Assembly: GCA_964392345.1 (NCBI GenBank)
Contig: CAYMPQ010000084.1
Span: forward strand, 1-5,503
Reading direction: 5' to 3'
Length of the DNA: 5,503 bases
From: JAUVXY01 sp964392345
GTDB taxonomy: Bacteria; Actinomycetota; Humimicrobiia; Humimicrobiales; Humimicrobiaceae
The notes beneath the pieces were generated by a model. The model had not been told where the DNA came from, did not search any database, and worked only from the letters and a program-made list of their open reading frames with translations. Shown in pieces: positions 4,286 through 5,503 of the stretch (position 1 is its first letter; each line of letters begins with the position of its first letter). The translations under genes were made by a program, and so were the position numbers.

Positions 4286-5503
4286 ATGAATTTTCTACTA
4301 TTATATCACTATACAGTCACAGCAGCTCTTTTAGTAGTGCTCACCAACTTTATTGTAAACAATATCCTGTTTAAAAGTACCGGCAGTTTTATGCTTCCGG
4401 ATTCAATAAAGAATTCACAACCACTCGTATCTATACTTATCCCTGCAAGAGATGAAGAAAAAAATATAAAAAGGTGCGTAAGGTCCCTGCTTAAGCAGGA
4501 TTACTCCAATATAGAGATCCTGGTACTTGATGATAACTCCAGTGACGGTACAGGACAGGTTGTCAGGCAGATGGGAAAAAAAGACAGCAGGGTAAGGCTA
4601 ATTACCGGAAAGCCTCTAAAAAATGGATGGCTGGGGAAAAGTTATGCATGCCATCAGCTTTCAAAACATGCAGGCGGAGAATACCTTATTTTTACAGATG
4701 CAGACACAATTCATCTTAGCAGCTCAGTCTCAAATGCAGTTAACTGTCTTACTGCAAACAACCTGGATGCCATGTCTGCTTACCCAACGCAGATAATGGT
4801 AACAATTCATGAGAGGATGCTACTTACATTTATCAGTTTTGCAATTTTAAGCTTTCTACCATTAGTGCTTATAAAAAAGTCAAGATATCCCCTGTTTTGT
4901 ACTGCAATAGGACAATTTATATTATTTAAAAGAGATATTTATAAAAAAATTGGCGGCCATGAATCTATAAAGAAGGAAATCTTAGACGATGTAAAAATTT
5001 CAAAGCAGGTAAAAAGATGCGGGTATAAGTTTATGATATTTGATGGGAGCGGGGATATATATTGCAGGATGTACAGGAATTTTAGCGGAGCGGTAAAAGG
5101 GTATTCAAAAGTTATTTTTGCAGCTTTTGATTTTCATATTTCTATTCAATTTATTGTTACCATTCTTATTTCAATATTATTTTTATTTCCTTTTATCTTG
5201 CTTCCCCTTGGAATTTTAGTTTATGATTTGCCTGCAATAATAATAAATCTGATAATTTTACAGATTGCTATAATATTTGTCATCAGGGGCGTACTGGCGA
5301 TTAGGTTTAAAAGCAGGGTTCTTGATGCATTTCTTCATCCTCTCTCGGTGTTATACATAATATTGGTTTCCATAAATTCTATTCTGCAGAGTAAAATAGG
5401 TGCCGGAATATACTGGAAGGGAAGAATATATGATGCCAGCAGTGATAGAGATGAGTTAAAGCTAGTAAAAGATAGCTCTGAGGAGTATTCACCTGATCTT
5501 GGG
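4286..5503 (+). CDS. Membrane-bound family 2 glycosyltransferase, truncated by window edge
   Basis: The frame stays open for 406 codons to the window end. An N-terminal hydrophobic helix (about 3-29) is followed by a GT-A domain: VSILIPARDEEKNI (48-61), ILVLDDNSSDGT (78-89), GWLGKSYACHQL (114-125), the metal-binding FTDAD (136-140) and an acidic LDD (233-235) where related enzymes have their general base. More hydrophobic segments lie at about 179-197, 286-312, 315-334 and 350-368. YWKGRIY (376-382) matches the motif seen near the C-terminus of GT2 enzymes that modify lipids or carotenoids, such as CrtQ- and HpnB-type proteins. It probably transfers a sugar from a nucleotide- or polyprenyl-linked donor to a membrane acceptor at the cytoplasmic face; the substrate is not readable. 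At least 24 mostly charged residues follow that motif, so little of the gene is likely missing. An in-frame ATG at 4259 would add nine residues. Neither start has a clear SD; 4286 is preferred because of the -10 element at 4251-4256. Confidence 0.87.
   Translation, partial: MNFLLLYHYTVTAALLVVLTNFIVNNILFKSTGSFMLPDSIKNSQPLVSILIPARDEEKNIKRCVRSLLKQDYSNIEILVLDDNSSDGTGQVVRQMGKKDSRVRLITGKPLKNGWLGKSYACHQLSKHAGGEYLIFTDADTIHLSSSVSNAVNCLTANNLDAMSAYPTQIMVTIHERMLLTFISFAILSFLPLVLIKKSRYPLFCTAIGQFILFKRDIYKKIGGHESIKKEILDDVKISKQVKRCGYKFMIFDGSGDIYCRMYRNFSGAVKGYSKVIFAAFDFHISIQFIVTILISILFLFPFILLPLGILVYDLPAIIINLIILQIAIIFVIRGVLAIRFKSRVLDAFLHPLSVLYIILVSINSILQSKIGAGIYWKGRIYDASSDRDELKLVKDSSEEYSPDLG

Noticed and set aside
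4189..4374. Small plus-strand open frame (TTG start) between DUF72 and the glycosyltransferase
   Set aside because: No SD, no recognisable motif, and it overlaps the first 89 nt of the glycosyltransferase gene in another frame.

Overview
The window is AT-rich bacterial DNA. Sigma70-type -10 elements, Shine-Dalgarno sites ahead of several genes and a class II aldolase all point to Bacteria. The genes fit an anaerobe or fermenter, but nothing here fixes the phylum and I do not name one. TGA acts as a stop at the end of the antitoxin gene, so the standard bacterial code fits.

Layout: (1) At the left edge, on the minus strand, lies a tRNA-Glu(CTC) gene. Its 3' end is cut off by the window edge, and a plausible promoter sits just upstream of it. 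(2) After an AT-rich spacer with no gene (57-327) comes a plus-strand VapBC-type toxin-antitoxin operon: an AbrB/SpoVT-fold antitoxin and a PIN-domain toxin, 2 nt apart. A consensus -10 lies inside a set of TGGCA/TGCCA half-sites that looks like an autoregulatory operator. (3) A non-coding stretch (1035-1232) holds a weak hairpin, an extended -10 promoter and a possibly structured leader. (4) Four plus-strand genes follow: class II fructose-bisphosphate aldolase (Calvin-cycle-subtype sequence), a phosphofructokinase-family enzyme with non-canonical phosphoryl-donor residues, a DUF72/YecE protein, and a membrane-bound family 2 glycosyltransferase that runs off the right edge. The gaps between these four are 65, 104 and 103 nt, so they may be one loose transcription unit or may have extra internal starts.

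How they work together: the aldolase and the phosphofructokinase catalyse adjacent steps of glycolysis (fructose 6-phosphate to fructose 1,6-bisphosphate to triose phosphates). If the kinase uses pyrophosphate, as its GGND and PQTIDND motifs hint, this segment would be reversible and could also serve gluconeogenesis. No link of DUF72 or the glycosyltransferase to this step is visible beyond adjacency. The toxin-antitoxin pair is clearly more AT-rich than the metabolic genes and looks like an independent, probably acquired module.

I found no CRISPR array, insertion sequence, phage gene or clear novel system. The points most worth checking are the phosphofructokinase donor-site substitutions, the vapBC operator and the fba leader.
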